Below, piece by piece: positions 14,900 through 28,139 of a DNA stretch of 64,000 nucleotides. Under the pieces are notes generated by a model. It was given only the letters and a program-made list of their open reading frames with translations, had not been told where the DNA came from and ran no database searches. Position 1 is the stretch's first letter; every line of letters starts with the position of its first letter. The position numbers and the translations under genes were made by a program. Source of the DNA: Antitrichia curtipendula (lineage: Eukaryota > Streptophyta > Bryopsida > Hypnales > Leucodontaceae); NCBI GenBank assembly GCA_951230915.1, contig OX579637.1:25048001-25112000 (forward strand). The letters are read 5' to 3'.

Positions 14900-17800
14900 T
14901 CAAGTATTTAAATCCATGAAAATATTTAATTTCTGCAAAATTTCAATGCACCCTCACGTGAATCATAAGAAATTTGGAATAAAATTGGGCCTGTACTTTA
15001 ATGACGTCCTACATCAAAGCTCATGAAATTTGATTTGGGGAGGTACTTGAAACAAATTGTGGAAGTTGCAAATATCCTCAAGCATTTGAATCCATGGGAA
15101 TATTTAATTTGTGCAAAATTTCAATGCACTCTCACGTGAATCAAAAGAAATTTGGAATAAAATTGGGCCTGTACTTTAATGACGTCCTACATCAAAGCTC
15201 ATGAAATTTGATTTGGGGAGGTACTTGAAACAAATTGTGGAAGTTGCAAATATCCTCAAGTATTTAAATCCATGAAAATATTTAATTTCTGCAAAATTTC
15301 AATGCACCCTCACGTGAATCAAAAGAAATTTGGAATAAAATTGGGCCTGTACTTTAATGACGTCCTACATCAAAGCTCATGAAATTTGATTTGGGGAGGT
15401 ACTTGAAACAAATTGTGGAAGTTGCAAATATCCTCAAGTATTTAAATCCATGAGAATATTTAATTTGTGCAAAATTTCAATGCACTCTCACGTGAATCAA
15501 AAGAAATTTGGAATAAAATTGGGTCTGTACTTTAATGACGTCCTACATCAAAGCTCATGAAATTTGATTTGGGGAGGCACTTGAACCAAATTGTGGAAGT
15601 TGCGAATACCCTCAACTATTTAAATCCATGAGAATATTTAATTTGTGCAAAATTTCAATGCACTCTCACGTGAATCAGAAGAAATTTGGATTAAAATTGG
15701 GCCTGTACTTTAATGACTGCCTACATCAAATGTAATAAAACTTGATTTGGGGAGGCACTTGAACCAAATTGTGGAAGTTGCGAATATCCTCAAGTATTTA
15801 AATCCATGAGAATATTTAATTTGTGCAAAATTTCAATGCACCCTCACGTGAATCAAAAGAAATTTGGATTAAAATTGGGCCTGTACTTTAATGACTGCCT
15901 ACATCAAATGTCATGAAATTTGATTCGGGGAGGTACTTGAAACAAATTGTGGAAGTTGCAAATATCCTCAAGCATTTGAATCCATGAGAATATTTAATTT
16001 GTGCAAAATTTCAATGCACTCTCACGTGAATCAAAAGAAATTTGGAATAAAATTGGGCCTGTATTTTAATGACGTCCTACATCAAAGCTCATGAAATTTG
16101 ATTTGGGGAGGTACTTGAAACAAATTGTGGAAGTTGCAAATATCCTCAAGCATTTGAATCCATGAGAATATTTAATTTCTGCAAAATTTCAATGCACCCT
16201 CACGTGAATCAAATGAAATTTGGAATAAAATTGGGCCTGTACTTTAATGACGTCCTACATCAAATGTAATAAAATTTGATTTGGGGAGGCACTTGAACCA
16301 AATTGTGGAAGTTGCAAATATCCTCAAGTATTTAAATCCATGAGAATATTTAATTTGTGCAAAATTTCAATGCACCCTCACGTGAATCAAAAGAAATTTG
16401 GATTAAAATTGGGCCTGTACTTTAATGACGTCCTACATCAAAGCTCATGAAATTTGATTTGGGGAGGTACTTAAAACAAATTGTGGAAGTTGCAAATATC
16501 CTCAAGTATTTGAATCCATGAGAATATTTAATTTCTGCAAAATTTCAATACACTCTCACGTGAATCAAAAGAAATTTGGAATAAAATTGGGCCTGTACTT
16601 TAATGACGTCCTACATCAAAGCTCCTGAAATTTGATTTGGGGAGGTACTTGAAACAAATTGTGGAAGTTGCAAATATCCTCAAGTATTTAAATCCATGAA
16701 AATATTTAATTTCTGCAAAATTTCAATGCACCCTCACGTGAATGAAAAGAAATTTGGATTAAAATTGGGCCTGTACTTTAATGACGTCCTACATCAAAGC
16801 TCATGAAATTTGATTTGGGGAGGCACTTGAAACAAATTGTGGAAGTTGCAAATATCCTCAAGTATTTAAATCCATCAGAATATTTAATTTGTGCAAAATT
16901 TCAATGCACCCTCACGTGAATCAAAAGAAATTTGGAATAAAAGTGGGTCTGTACTTTAATGACGTCCTACATCAAAGCTCATGAAATTTGATTTGGCGAG
17001 GCACTTGAACCAAATTGTGGAAGTTGCGAATACCCTCAAGTATTTGAATCCATGAGAATATTTAATTTGTGCAAAATTTCAATGCACTCTCACGTGAATC
17101 AGAAGAAATTTGGATTAAAATTGAACCTGTACTTTAATGACTGCCTACATCAAAGCTCATGAAATTTGATTTGGGGAGGTACTTGAAACAAATTGTGGAA
17201 GTTGCAAATATCCTCAAGTATTTGAATCCATGAGAATATTTAATTTGTGCAAAATTTCAATGCACCCTCACGTGAATCAAAAGAAATTTGGATTAAAATT
17301 GGGCCTGTACTTTAATGACGTCCTACATCAAAGCTCCTGAAATTTGATTTGGGAAGGTACTTGAAACAAATTGTGGAAGTTGCAAATATCCTCAAGCATT
17401 TGAATCCATGAGAATATTTAATTTCTGCAAAATTTCAATGCACTCTCACGTGAATCAAAAGAAATTTGGAATAAAATTGGGCCTGTACTTTAATGACGTC
17501 CTACATCAAAGCTCATGAAATTTGATTTGGGGAGGTACTTGAAACAAATTGTGGAAGTTGCAAATATCCTCAAGTATTTAAATCCATGAGAATATTTAAT
17601 TTGTGCAAAATTTCAATGCACTCTCACGTGAATCAAAAGAAATTTGGAATAAAATTGGGCCTGTACTTTAATGACGTCCTACATCAAAGCTCATGAAATT
17701 TGATTTGGGGAGGTACTTGAAACAAATTGTGGAAGTTGCAAATATCCTCAAGCATTTGAATCCATGAGAATATTTAATTTCTGCAAAATTTCAATGCACT

Positions 17801-20800
17801 CTCACGTGAATCAAAAGAAATTTGGAATAAAATTGGGCCTGTACTTTAATGACGTCCTACATCAAAGCTCATGAAATTTGATTTGGGGAGGTACTTGAAA
17901 CAAATTGTGGAAGTTGCAAATATCCTCAAGTATTTAAATCCATGAGAATATTTAATTTCTGCAAAATTTCAATGCACCCTCACGTGAATCAAATGAAATT
18001 TGGATTAAAATTGGGCCTGTACTTTAATGACGTCCTACATCAAAGCTCATGAAACTTGATTTGGGGAGGCACTTGAAACAAATTGTGGAAGTTGCAAATA
18101 TCCTCAAGCATTTGAATCCATGAGAATATTTAATTTGTGCAAAATTTCAATGCGCTCTCACGTGAATCAAAAGAAATTTGGAATAAAATTGGGCCTGTAT
18201 TTTAATGACGTCCTACATCAAAGCTCATGAAATTTGATTTGGGGAGGTACTTGAAACAAATTGTGGAAGTTGCAAATATCCTCAAGCATTTGAATCCATG
18301 AGAATATTTAATTTCTGCAAAATTTCAATGCACCCTCACGTGAATCAAATGAAATTTGGAATAAAATTGGGCCTGTACTTTAATGACGTCCTACATCAAA
18401 TGTAATAAAATTTGATTTGGGGAGGCACTTGAACCAAATTGTGGAAGTTGCAAATATCCTCAAGTATTTAAATCCATGAGAATATTTAATTTCTGCAAAA
18501 TTTCAATGCACCCTCACGTGAATCAAAAGAAATTTGGATTAAAATTGGGCCTGTACTTTAATGACGTCCTACATCAAAGCTCATGAAATTTGATTTGGGG
18601 AGGTACTTAAAACAAATTGTGGAAGTTGCAAATATCCTCAAGTATTTGAATCCATGAGAATATTTAATTTCTGCAAAATTTCAATACACTCTCACGTGAA
18701 TCAAAAGAAATTTGGAATAAAATTGGGCCTGTACTTTAATGACGTCCTACATCAAAGCTCATGAAACTTGATTTGGGGAGGTACTTGAACCAAATTGTGG
18801 AAGTTGCAAATATCCTCAAGTATTTGAATCCATGAGAATATTTAATTTGTGCAAAATTTCAATGCACTCTCACGTGAATCAGAAGAAATTTGGATTAAAA
18901 TTGGGCCTGTACTTTAATGACTGCCTACATCAAAGCTCATGAAACTTGATTTGGCGAGGCACTTGAACCAAATTGTGGAAGTTGCGAATACCCTCAAGTA
19001 TTTAAATCCATGAGAATATTTAATTTGTGCAAAATTTCAATGCACTCTCACGTGAATCAGAAGAAATTTGGATTAAAATTGGGCCTGTACTTTAATGACT
19101 GCCTACATCAAAGCTCATGAAATTTGATTTGGGGAGGTACTTGAAACAAATTGTGGAAGTTGCAAATATCCTCAGGTATTTGAATCCATGAGAATATTTA
19201 ATTTGTGCAAAATTTCAATGCACCCTCACGTGAATCAAAAGAAATTTGGATTAAAATTGGGCCTGTACTTTAATGACTGCCTACATCAAATGTCATGAAA
19301 TTTGATTCGGGGAGGTACTTGAAACAAATTGTGGAAGTTGCAAATATCCTCAAGCATTTGAATCCATGAGAATATTTAATTTGTGCAAAATTTCAATGCA
19401 CTCTCACGTGAATCAAAAGAAATTTGGAATAAAATTGGGCCTGTATTTTAATGACGTCCTACATCAAAGCTCATGAAATTTGATTTGGGGAGGTACTTGA
19501 AACAAATTGTGGAAGTTGCAAATATCCTCAAGCATTTGAATCCATGAGAATATTTAATTTCTGCAAAATTTCAATGCACCCTCACGTGAATCAAATGAAA
19601 TTTGGAATAAAATTGGGCCTGTACTTTAATGACGTCCTACATCAAATGTAATAAAATTTGATTTGGGGAGGCACTTGAACCAAATTGTGGAAGTTGCAAA
19701 TATCCTCAAGTATTTAAATCCATGAGAATATTTAATTTGTGCAAAATTTCAATGCACCCTCACGTGAATCAAAAGAAATTTGGATTAAAATTGGGCCTGT
19801 ACTTTAATGTCGTCCTACATCAAAGCTCATGAAATTTGATTTGGGGAGGTACTTAAAACAAATTGTGGAAGTTGCAAATATCCTCAAGTATTTGAATCCA
19901 TGAGAATATTTAATTTCTGCAAAATTTCAATGCACTCTCACGTGAATCAAAAGAAATTTGGAATAAAATTGGGCCTGTACTTTAATGACGTCCTACATCA
20001 AAGCTCATGAAATTTGATTTGGGGAGGCACTTGAACTATATTGTGGAAGTTGCAAATATCCTCAAGTATTTGAATCCATGAGAATATTTAATTTCTGCAA
20101 AATTTCAATGCACTCTCACGTGAATCAAAAGAAATTTGGAATAAAATTGGGCCTGTACTTTAATGACGTCCTACATCAAAGCTCATGAAATTTGATTTGG
20201 GGAGGCACTTGAACTATATTGTGGAAGTTGCAAATATCCTCAAGTATTTGAATCCATGAGAATATTTAATTTCTGCAAAATTTCAATGCACTCTCACGTG
20301 AAGCATAAGAAATTTGGAATAAAATTGGGCCTGTACTTTAATGACGTCCTACATCAAAGCTCATGAAATTTGATTTGGGGAGGTACTTGAAACAAATTGT
20401 GGAAGTTGCAAATATCCTCAAGCATTTGAATCCATGGGAATATTTAATTTCTGCAAAATTTCAATGCACTCTCACGTGAATCAAAAGAAATTTGGAATAA
20501 AATTGGGCCTGTACTTTAATGACGTCCTACATCAAAGCTCATGAAATTTGATTTGGGGAGGTACTTGAAACAAATTGTGGAAGTTGCAAATATCCTCAAG
20601 TATTTAAATCCATGAAAATATTTAATTTCTGCAAAATTTCAATGCACCCTCACGTGAATCAAAAGAAATTTGGAATAAAATTGGGCCTGTACTTTAATGA
20701 CGTCCTACATCAAATGTAATAAAATTTGATTTGGGGAGGCACTTGAAACAAATTGTGGAAGTTGCAAATATCCTCAAGTATTTAAATCCATGAGAATATT

Positions 20801-23440
20801 TAATTTGTGCAAAATTTCAATGCACTCTCACGTGAATCAAAAGAAATTTGGAATAAAATTGGGTCTGTACTTTAATGACGTCCTACATCAAAGCTCATGA
20901 AATTTGATTTGGGGAGGCACTTGAACCAAATTGTGGAAGTTGCGAATACCCTCAACTATTTAAATCCATGAGAATATTTAATTTGTGCAAAATTTCAATG
21001 CACTCTCACGTGAATCAGAAGAAATTTGGATTAAAATTGAACCTGTACTTTAATGACTGCCTACATCAAATGTAATAAAACTTGATTTGGGGAGGCACTT
21101 GAACCAAATTGTGGAAGTTGCGAATATCCTCAAGTATTTAAATCCATGAGAATATTTAATTTGTGCAAAATTTCAATGCACCCTCACGTGAATCAAAAGA
21201 AATTTGGATTAAAATTGGGCCTGTACTTTAATGACTGCCTACATCAAATGTCATGAAATTTGATTCGGGGAGGTACTTGAAACAAATTGTGGAAGTTGCA
21301 AATAACCTCAAGCATTTGAATCCATGAGAATATTTAATTTGTGCAAAATTTCAATGCACTCTCACGTGAATCAAAAGAAATCTGGAATAAAATTGGGCCT
21401 GTATTTTAATGACGTCCTACATCAAAGCTCATGAAATTTGATTTGGGGAGGTACTTGAAACAAATTGTGGAAGTTGCAAATATCCTCAAGCATTTGAATC
21501 CATGAGAATATTTAATTTCTGCAAAATTTCAATGCACCCTCACGTGAATCAAATGAAATTTGGAATAAAATTGGGCCTGTACTTTAATGACGTCCTACAT
21601 CAAATGTAATAAAATTTGATTTGGGGAGGCACTTGAACCAAATTGTGGAAGTTGCAAATATCCTCAAGTATTTAAATCCATGAGAATATTTAATTTGTGC
21701 AAAATTTCAATGCACCCTCACGTGAATCAAAAGAAATTTGGATTAAAATTGGGCCTGTACTTTAATGACGTCCTACATCAAAGCTCATGAAATTTGATTT
21801 GGGGAGGTACTTAAAACAAATTGTGGAAGTTGCAAATATCCTCAAGTATTTGAATCCATGAGAATATTTAATTTCTGCAAAATTTCAATACACTCTCACG
21901 TGAATCAAAAGAAATTTGGAATAAAATTGGGCCTGTACTTTAATGACGTCCTACATCAAAGCTCCTGAAATTTGATTTGGGGAGGTACTTGAAACAAATT
22001 GTGGAAGTTGCAAATATCCTCAAGTATTTAAATCCATGAAAATATTTAATTTCTGCAAAATTTCAATGCACCCTCACGTGAATCAAAAGAAATTTGGAAT
22101 AAAATTGGGCCTGTACTTTAATGACGTCCTACATCAAAGCTCATGAAATTTGATTTGGGGAGGCACTTGAAACAAATTGTGGAAGTTGCAAATATCCTCA
22201 AGTATTTAAATCCATCAGAATATTTAATTTGTGCAAAATTTCAATGCACCCTCACGTGAATCAAAAGAAATTTGGAATAAAAGTGGGTCTGTACTTTAAT
22301 GACGTCCTACATCAAAGCTCATGAAATTTGATTTGGCGAGGCACTTGAACCAAATTGTGGAAGTTGCGAATACCCTCAAGTATTTGAATCCATGAGAATA
22401 TTTAATTTGTGCAAAATTTCAATGCACTCTCACGTGAATCAGAAGAAATTTGGATTAAAATTGAACCTGTACTTTAATGACTGCCTACATCAAAGCTCAT
22501 GAAATTTGATTTGGGGAGGTACTTGAAACAAATTGTGGAAGTTGCAAATATCCTCAGGTATTTGAATCCATGAGAATATTTAATTTGTGCAAAATTTCAA
22601 TGCACCCTCACGTGAATCAAAAGAAATTTGGATTAAAATTGGGCCTGTACTTTAATGACGTCCTACATCAAAGCTCCTGAAATTTGATTTGGGAAGGTAC
22701 TTGAAACAAATTGTGGAAGTTGCAAATATCCTCAAGCATTTGAATCCATGAGAATATTTAATTTCTGCAAAATTTCAATGCACTCTCACGTGAATCAAAA
22801 GAAATTTGGAATAAAATTGGGCCTGTACTTTAATGACGTCCTACATCAAAGCTCATGAAATTTGATTTGGGGAGGTACTTGAAACAAATTGTGGAAGTTG
22901 CAAATATCCTCAAGTATTTAAATCCATGAGAATATTTAATTTCTGCAAAATTTCAATGCACTCTCACGTGAATCAAAAGAAATTTGGAATAAAATTGGGC
23001 CTGTACTTTAATGACGTCCTCCATCAAAGCTCATGAAATTTGAGTTGGGGAGGTACTTGAAACAAATTGTGGAAGTTGCAAATATCCTCAAGCATTTGAA
23101 TCCATGAGAATATTTAATTTCTGCAAAATTTCAATGCACTCTCACGTGAATCAAAAGAAATTTGGAATAAAATTGGGCCTGTACTTTAATGACGTCCTAC
23201 ATCAAAGCTCATGAAATTTGATTTGGGGAGGTACTTAAAACAAATTGTGGAAGTTGCAAATATCCTCAAGTATTTGAATCCATGAGAATATTTAATTTCT
23301 GCAAAATTTCAATGCACCCTCACGTGAATCAAAAAAAATTTGGATTAAAATTGGGCCTGTACTTTAATGACGTCCTACATCAAAGCTCATGAAACTTGAT
23401 TTGGGGAGGCACTTGAAACAAATTGTGGAAGTTGCAAATA
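14900..23440 (+). repeat. 30-unit (5,340-bp) segmental duplication in satellite
   Basis: About 14,900-18,100 and 20,240-23,440 match unit for unit with an offset of 5,340 bp (30 x 178). Shared rare variants include AAAAGTGGGTC at 16,941/22,281, CTCCTGAAATTTG in GACGTC-type units at about 16,621/21,961 and 17,335/22,675, GGCGAGGC near 16,995/22,335, and CCATCAGAA near 16,872/22,212. A few units differ between copies (for example CTCACGTGAATCATAAG against CTCACGTGAAGCATAAG at the left edge), so the copies have started to diverge. Confidence 0.85.
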
Positions 23441-24239
23441 TCCTCAAGCATTTGAATCCATGAGAATATTTAATTTCTGCAAAATTTCAATGCACTCTCA
23501 CGTGAATCAAAAGAAATTTGGAATAAAATTGGGCCTGTACTTTAATGACGTCCTACATCAAAGCTCATGAAATTTGATTTGGGGAGGTACTTGAAACAAA
23601 TTGTGGAAGTTGCAAATATCCTCAAGTATTTAAATCCATGAGAATATTTAATTTCTGCAAAATTTCAATGCACCCTCACGTGAATCAAATGAAATTTGGA
23701 TTAAAATTGGGCCTGTACTTTAATGACGTCCTACATCAAAGCTCATGAAACTTGATTTGGGGAGGCACTTGAAACAAATTGTGGAAGTTGCAAATATCCT
23801 CAAGCATTTGAATCCATGAGAATATTTAATTTCTGCAAAATTTCAATGCACTCTCACGTGAATCAAAAGAAATTTGGAATAAAATTGGGCCTGTACTTTA
23901 ATGACGTCCTACATCAAAGCTCATGAAATTTGATTTGGGGAGGTACTTGAAACAAATTGTGGAAGTTGCAAATATCCTCAAGTATTTAAATCCATGAGAA
24001 TATTTAATTTCTGCAAAATTTCAATGCACCCTCACGTGAATCAAATGAAATTTGGATTAAAATTGGGCCTGTACTTTAATGACGTCCTACATCAAAGCTC
24101 ATGAAACTTGATTTGGGGAGGCACTTGAAACAAATTGTGGAAGTTGCAAATATCCTCAAGCATTTGAATCCATGAGAATATTTAATTTGTGCAAAATTTC
24201 AATGCACTCTCACGTGAATCAAAAGAAATTTGGAATAAA

Positions 24240-27150
24240 ATTGGGCCTGTACTTTAATGACGTCCTACATCAAAGCTGATGAAATTTGATTTGGGGAGGC
24301 ACTTGAAACAAATTGTGGAAGTTGCAAATATCCTCAAGTATTTAAATCCATCAGAATATTTAATTTCTGCAAAATTTCAATGCACCCTCACGTGAATCAA
24401 AAGAAATTTGGAATAAAAGTGGGTCTGTACTTTAATGACGTCCTACATCAAAGCTCATGAAATTTGATTTGGCGAGGCACTTGAACCAAATTGTGGAAGT
24501 TGCGAATACCCTCAAGTATTTAAATCCATGAGAATATTTAATTTGTGCAAAATTTCAATGCACTCTCACGTGAATCAGAAGAAATTTGGATTAAAATTGG
24601 GCCTGTACTTTAATGACGTCCTACATCAAAGCTCATGAAACTTGATTTGGGGAGGCACTTGAACCAAATTGTGGAAGTTGCAAATATCCTCAAGTATTTG
24701 AATCCATGAGAATATTTAATTTCTGCAAAATTTCAATGCACTCTCACGTGAAGCATAAGAAATTTGGAATAAAATTGGGCCTGTACTTTAATGACTGCCT
24801 ACATCAAAGCTCATGAAATTTGATTTGGGGAGGTACTTGAAACAAATTGTGGAAGTTGCAAATATCCTCAGGTATTTGAATCCATGAGAATATTTAATTT
24901 GTGCAAAATTTCAATGCACCCTCACGTGAATCAAAAGAAATTTGGATTAAAATTGGGCCTGTACTTTAATGACGTCCTACATCAAAGCTCATGAAACTTG
25001 ATTTGGGGAGGCACTTGAAACAAATTGTGGAAGTTGCAAATATCCTCAAGCATTTGAATCCATGAGAATATTTAATTTCTGCAAAATTTCAATGCACTCT
25101 CACGTGAATCAAAAGAAATTTGGAATAAAATTGGGCCTGTACTTTAATGACGTCCTACATCAAATGTAATAAAATTTGATTTGGGGAGGCACTTGAACCA
25201 AATTGTGGAAGTTGCAAATATCCTCAAGTATTTAAATCCATGAGAATATTTAATTTGTGCAAAATTTCAATGCACCCTCACGTGAATCAAAAGAAATTTG
25301 GATTAAAATTGGGCCTGTACTTTAATGACGTCCTACATCAAAGCTCATGAAATTTGATTTGGGGAGGTACTTAAAACAAATTGTGGAAGTTGCAAATATC
25401 CTCAAGTATTTGAATCCATGAGAATATTTAATTTCTGCAAAATTTCAATACACTCTCACGTGAATCAAAAGAAATTTGGAATAAAATTGGGCCTGTACTT
25501 TAATGACGTCCTACATCAAAGCTCATGAAACTTGATTTGGGGAGGTACTTGAACCAAATTGTGGAAGTTGCAAATATCCTCAAGTATTTGAATCCATGAG
25601 AATATTTAATTTGTGCAAAATTACAATGCACCCTCACGTGAATCAAAAGAAATTTGGAATAAAAGTGGGTCTGTACTTTAATGACGTCCTACATCAAAGC
25701 TCATGAAATTTGATTTGGCGAGGCACTTGAACCAAATTGTGGAAGTTGCGAATACCCTCAAGTATTTAAATCCATGAGAATATTTAATTTGTGCAAAATT
25801 TCAATGCACTCTCACGTGAATCAGAAGAAATTTGGATTAAAATTGGGCCTGTACTTTAATGACTGCCTACATCAAAGCTCATGAAATTTGATTTGGGGAG
25901 GTACTTGAAACAAATTGTGGAAGTTGCAAATATCCTCAGGTATTTGAATCCATGAGAATATTTAATTTGTGCAAAATTTCAATGCACCCTCACGTGAATC
26001 AAAAGAAATTTGGATTAAAATTGGGCCTGTACTTTAATGACGTCCTACATCAAAGCTCATGAAACTTGATTTGGGGAGGCACTTGAAACAAATTGTGGAA
26101 GTTGCAAATATCCTCAAGCATTTGAATCCATGAGAATATTTAATTTCTGCAAAATTTCAATGCACTCTCACGTGAATCAAAAGAAATTTGGAATAAAATT
26201 GGGCCTGTACTTTAATGACGTCCTACATCAAAGCTCATGAAATTTGATTTGGGGAGGTACTTAAAACAAATTGTGGAAGTTGCAAATATCCTCAAGTATT
26301 TGAATCCATGAGAATATTTAATTTCTGCAAAATTTCAATACACTCTCACGTGAATCAAAAGAAATTTGGAATAAAATTGGGCCTGTACTTTAATGACGTC
26401 CTACATCAAAGCTCATGAAACTTGATTTGGGGAGGTACTTGAAACAAATTGTGGAAGTTGCAAATATCCTCAAGTATTTAAATCCATGAAAATATTTAAT
26501 TTCTGCAAAATTTCAATGCACCCTCACGTGAATCAAAAGAAATTTGGAATAAAATTGGGCCTGTACTTTAATGACGTCCTACATCAAAGCTGATGAAATT
26601 TGATTTGGGGAGGCACTTGAAACAAATTGTGGAAGTTGCAAATATCCTCAAGTATTTAAATCCATCAGAATATTTAATTTCTGCAAAATTTCAATGCACC
26701 CTCACGTGAATCAAAAGAAATTTGGAATAAAAGTGGGTCTGTACTTTAATGACGTCCTACATCAAAGCTCATGAAATTTGATTTGGCGAGGCACTTGAAC
26801 CAAATTGTGGAAGTTGCGAATACCCTCAAGTATTTAAATCCATGAGAATATTTAATTTGTGCAAAATTTCAATGCACTCTCACGTGAATCAGAAGAAATT
26901 TGGATTAAAATTGGGCCTGTACTTTAATGACGTCCTACATCAAAGCTCATGAAACTTGATTTGGGGAGGCACTTGAACCAAATTGTGGAAGTTGCAAATA
27001 TCCTCAAGTATTTGAATCCATGAGAATATTTAATTTCTGCAAAATTTCAATGCACTCTCACGTGAAGCATAAGAAATTTGGAATAAAATTGGGCCTGTAC
27101 TTTAATGACTGCCTACATCAAAGCTCATGAAATTTGATTTGGGGAGGTAC
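24240..27150 (+). repeat. 13-unit (2,314-bp) duplication in satellite
   Basis: AAGCATAAG variants at 24,745 and 27,059 and CAAAGCTGATG variants at 24,271 and 26,585 are both 2,314 bp apart (13 x 178). The AAAAGTGGGTC variant at 24,417, 25,663 and 26,731 gives steps of 7 and 6 units, so the 13-unit block is itself built from a 7-unit and a 6-unit part. Edges are approximate. Confidence 0.8.
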
Positions 27151-28139
27151 TTGAAACAAATTGTGGAAGTTGCAAATATCCTCAGGTATTTGAATCCATG
27201 AGAATATTTAATTTGTGCAAAATTTCAATGCACCCTCACGTGAATCAAAAGAAATTTGGATTAAAATTGGGCCTGTACTTTAATGACGTCCTACATCAAA
27301 GCTCATGAAACTTGATTTGGGGAGGCACTTGAAACAAATTGTGGAAGTTGCAAATATCCTCAAGCATTTGAATCCATGAGAATATTTAATTTCTGCAAAA
27401 TTTCAATGCACTCTCACGTGAATCAAAAGAAATTTGGAATAAAATTGGGCCTGTACTTTAATGACGTCCTACATCAAAGCTCATGAAACTTGATTTGGGG
27501 AGGCACTTGAAACAAATTGTGGAAGTTGCAAATATCCTCAAGTATTTAAATCCATGAGAATATTTAATTTCTGCAAAATTTCAATGCACTCTCACGTGAA
27601 TCAAAAGAAATTTGGAATAAAATTGGGCCTGTACTTTAATGACGTCCTACATCAAAGCTGATGAAATTTGATTTGGGGAGGCACTTGAAACAAATTGTGG
27701 AAGTTGCAAATATCCTCAAGCATTTGAATCCATGAGAATATTTAATTTCTGCAAAATTTCAATGCACTCTCACGTGAATCAAAAGAAATTTGGAATAAAA
27801 TTGGGCCTGTACTTTAATGACGTCCTACATCAAAGCTCATGAAACTTGATTTGGGGAGGCACTTGAAACAAATTGTGGAAGTTGCAAATATCCTCAAGTA
27901 TTTAAATCCATGAGAATATTTAATTTCTGCAAAATTTCAATGCACTCTCACGTGAATCAAAAGAAATTTGGATTAAAATTGGGCCTGTACTTTAATGACG
28001 TCCTACATCAAAGCTCATGAAACTTGATTTGGGGAGGCACTTGAACCAAATTGTGGAAGTTGCAAATATCCTCAAGTATTTGAATCCATGAGAATATTTA
28101 ATTTCTGCAAGATTTCAATGCACTCTCACGTGAATCAAA

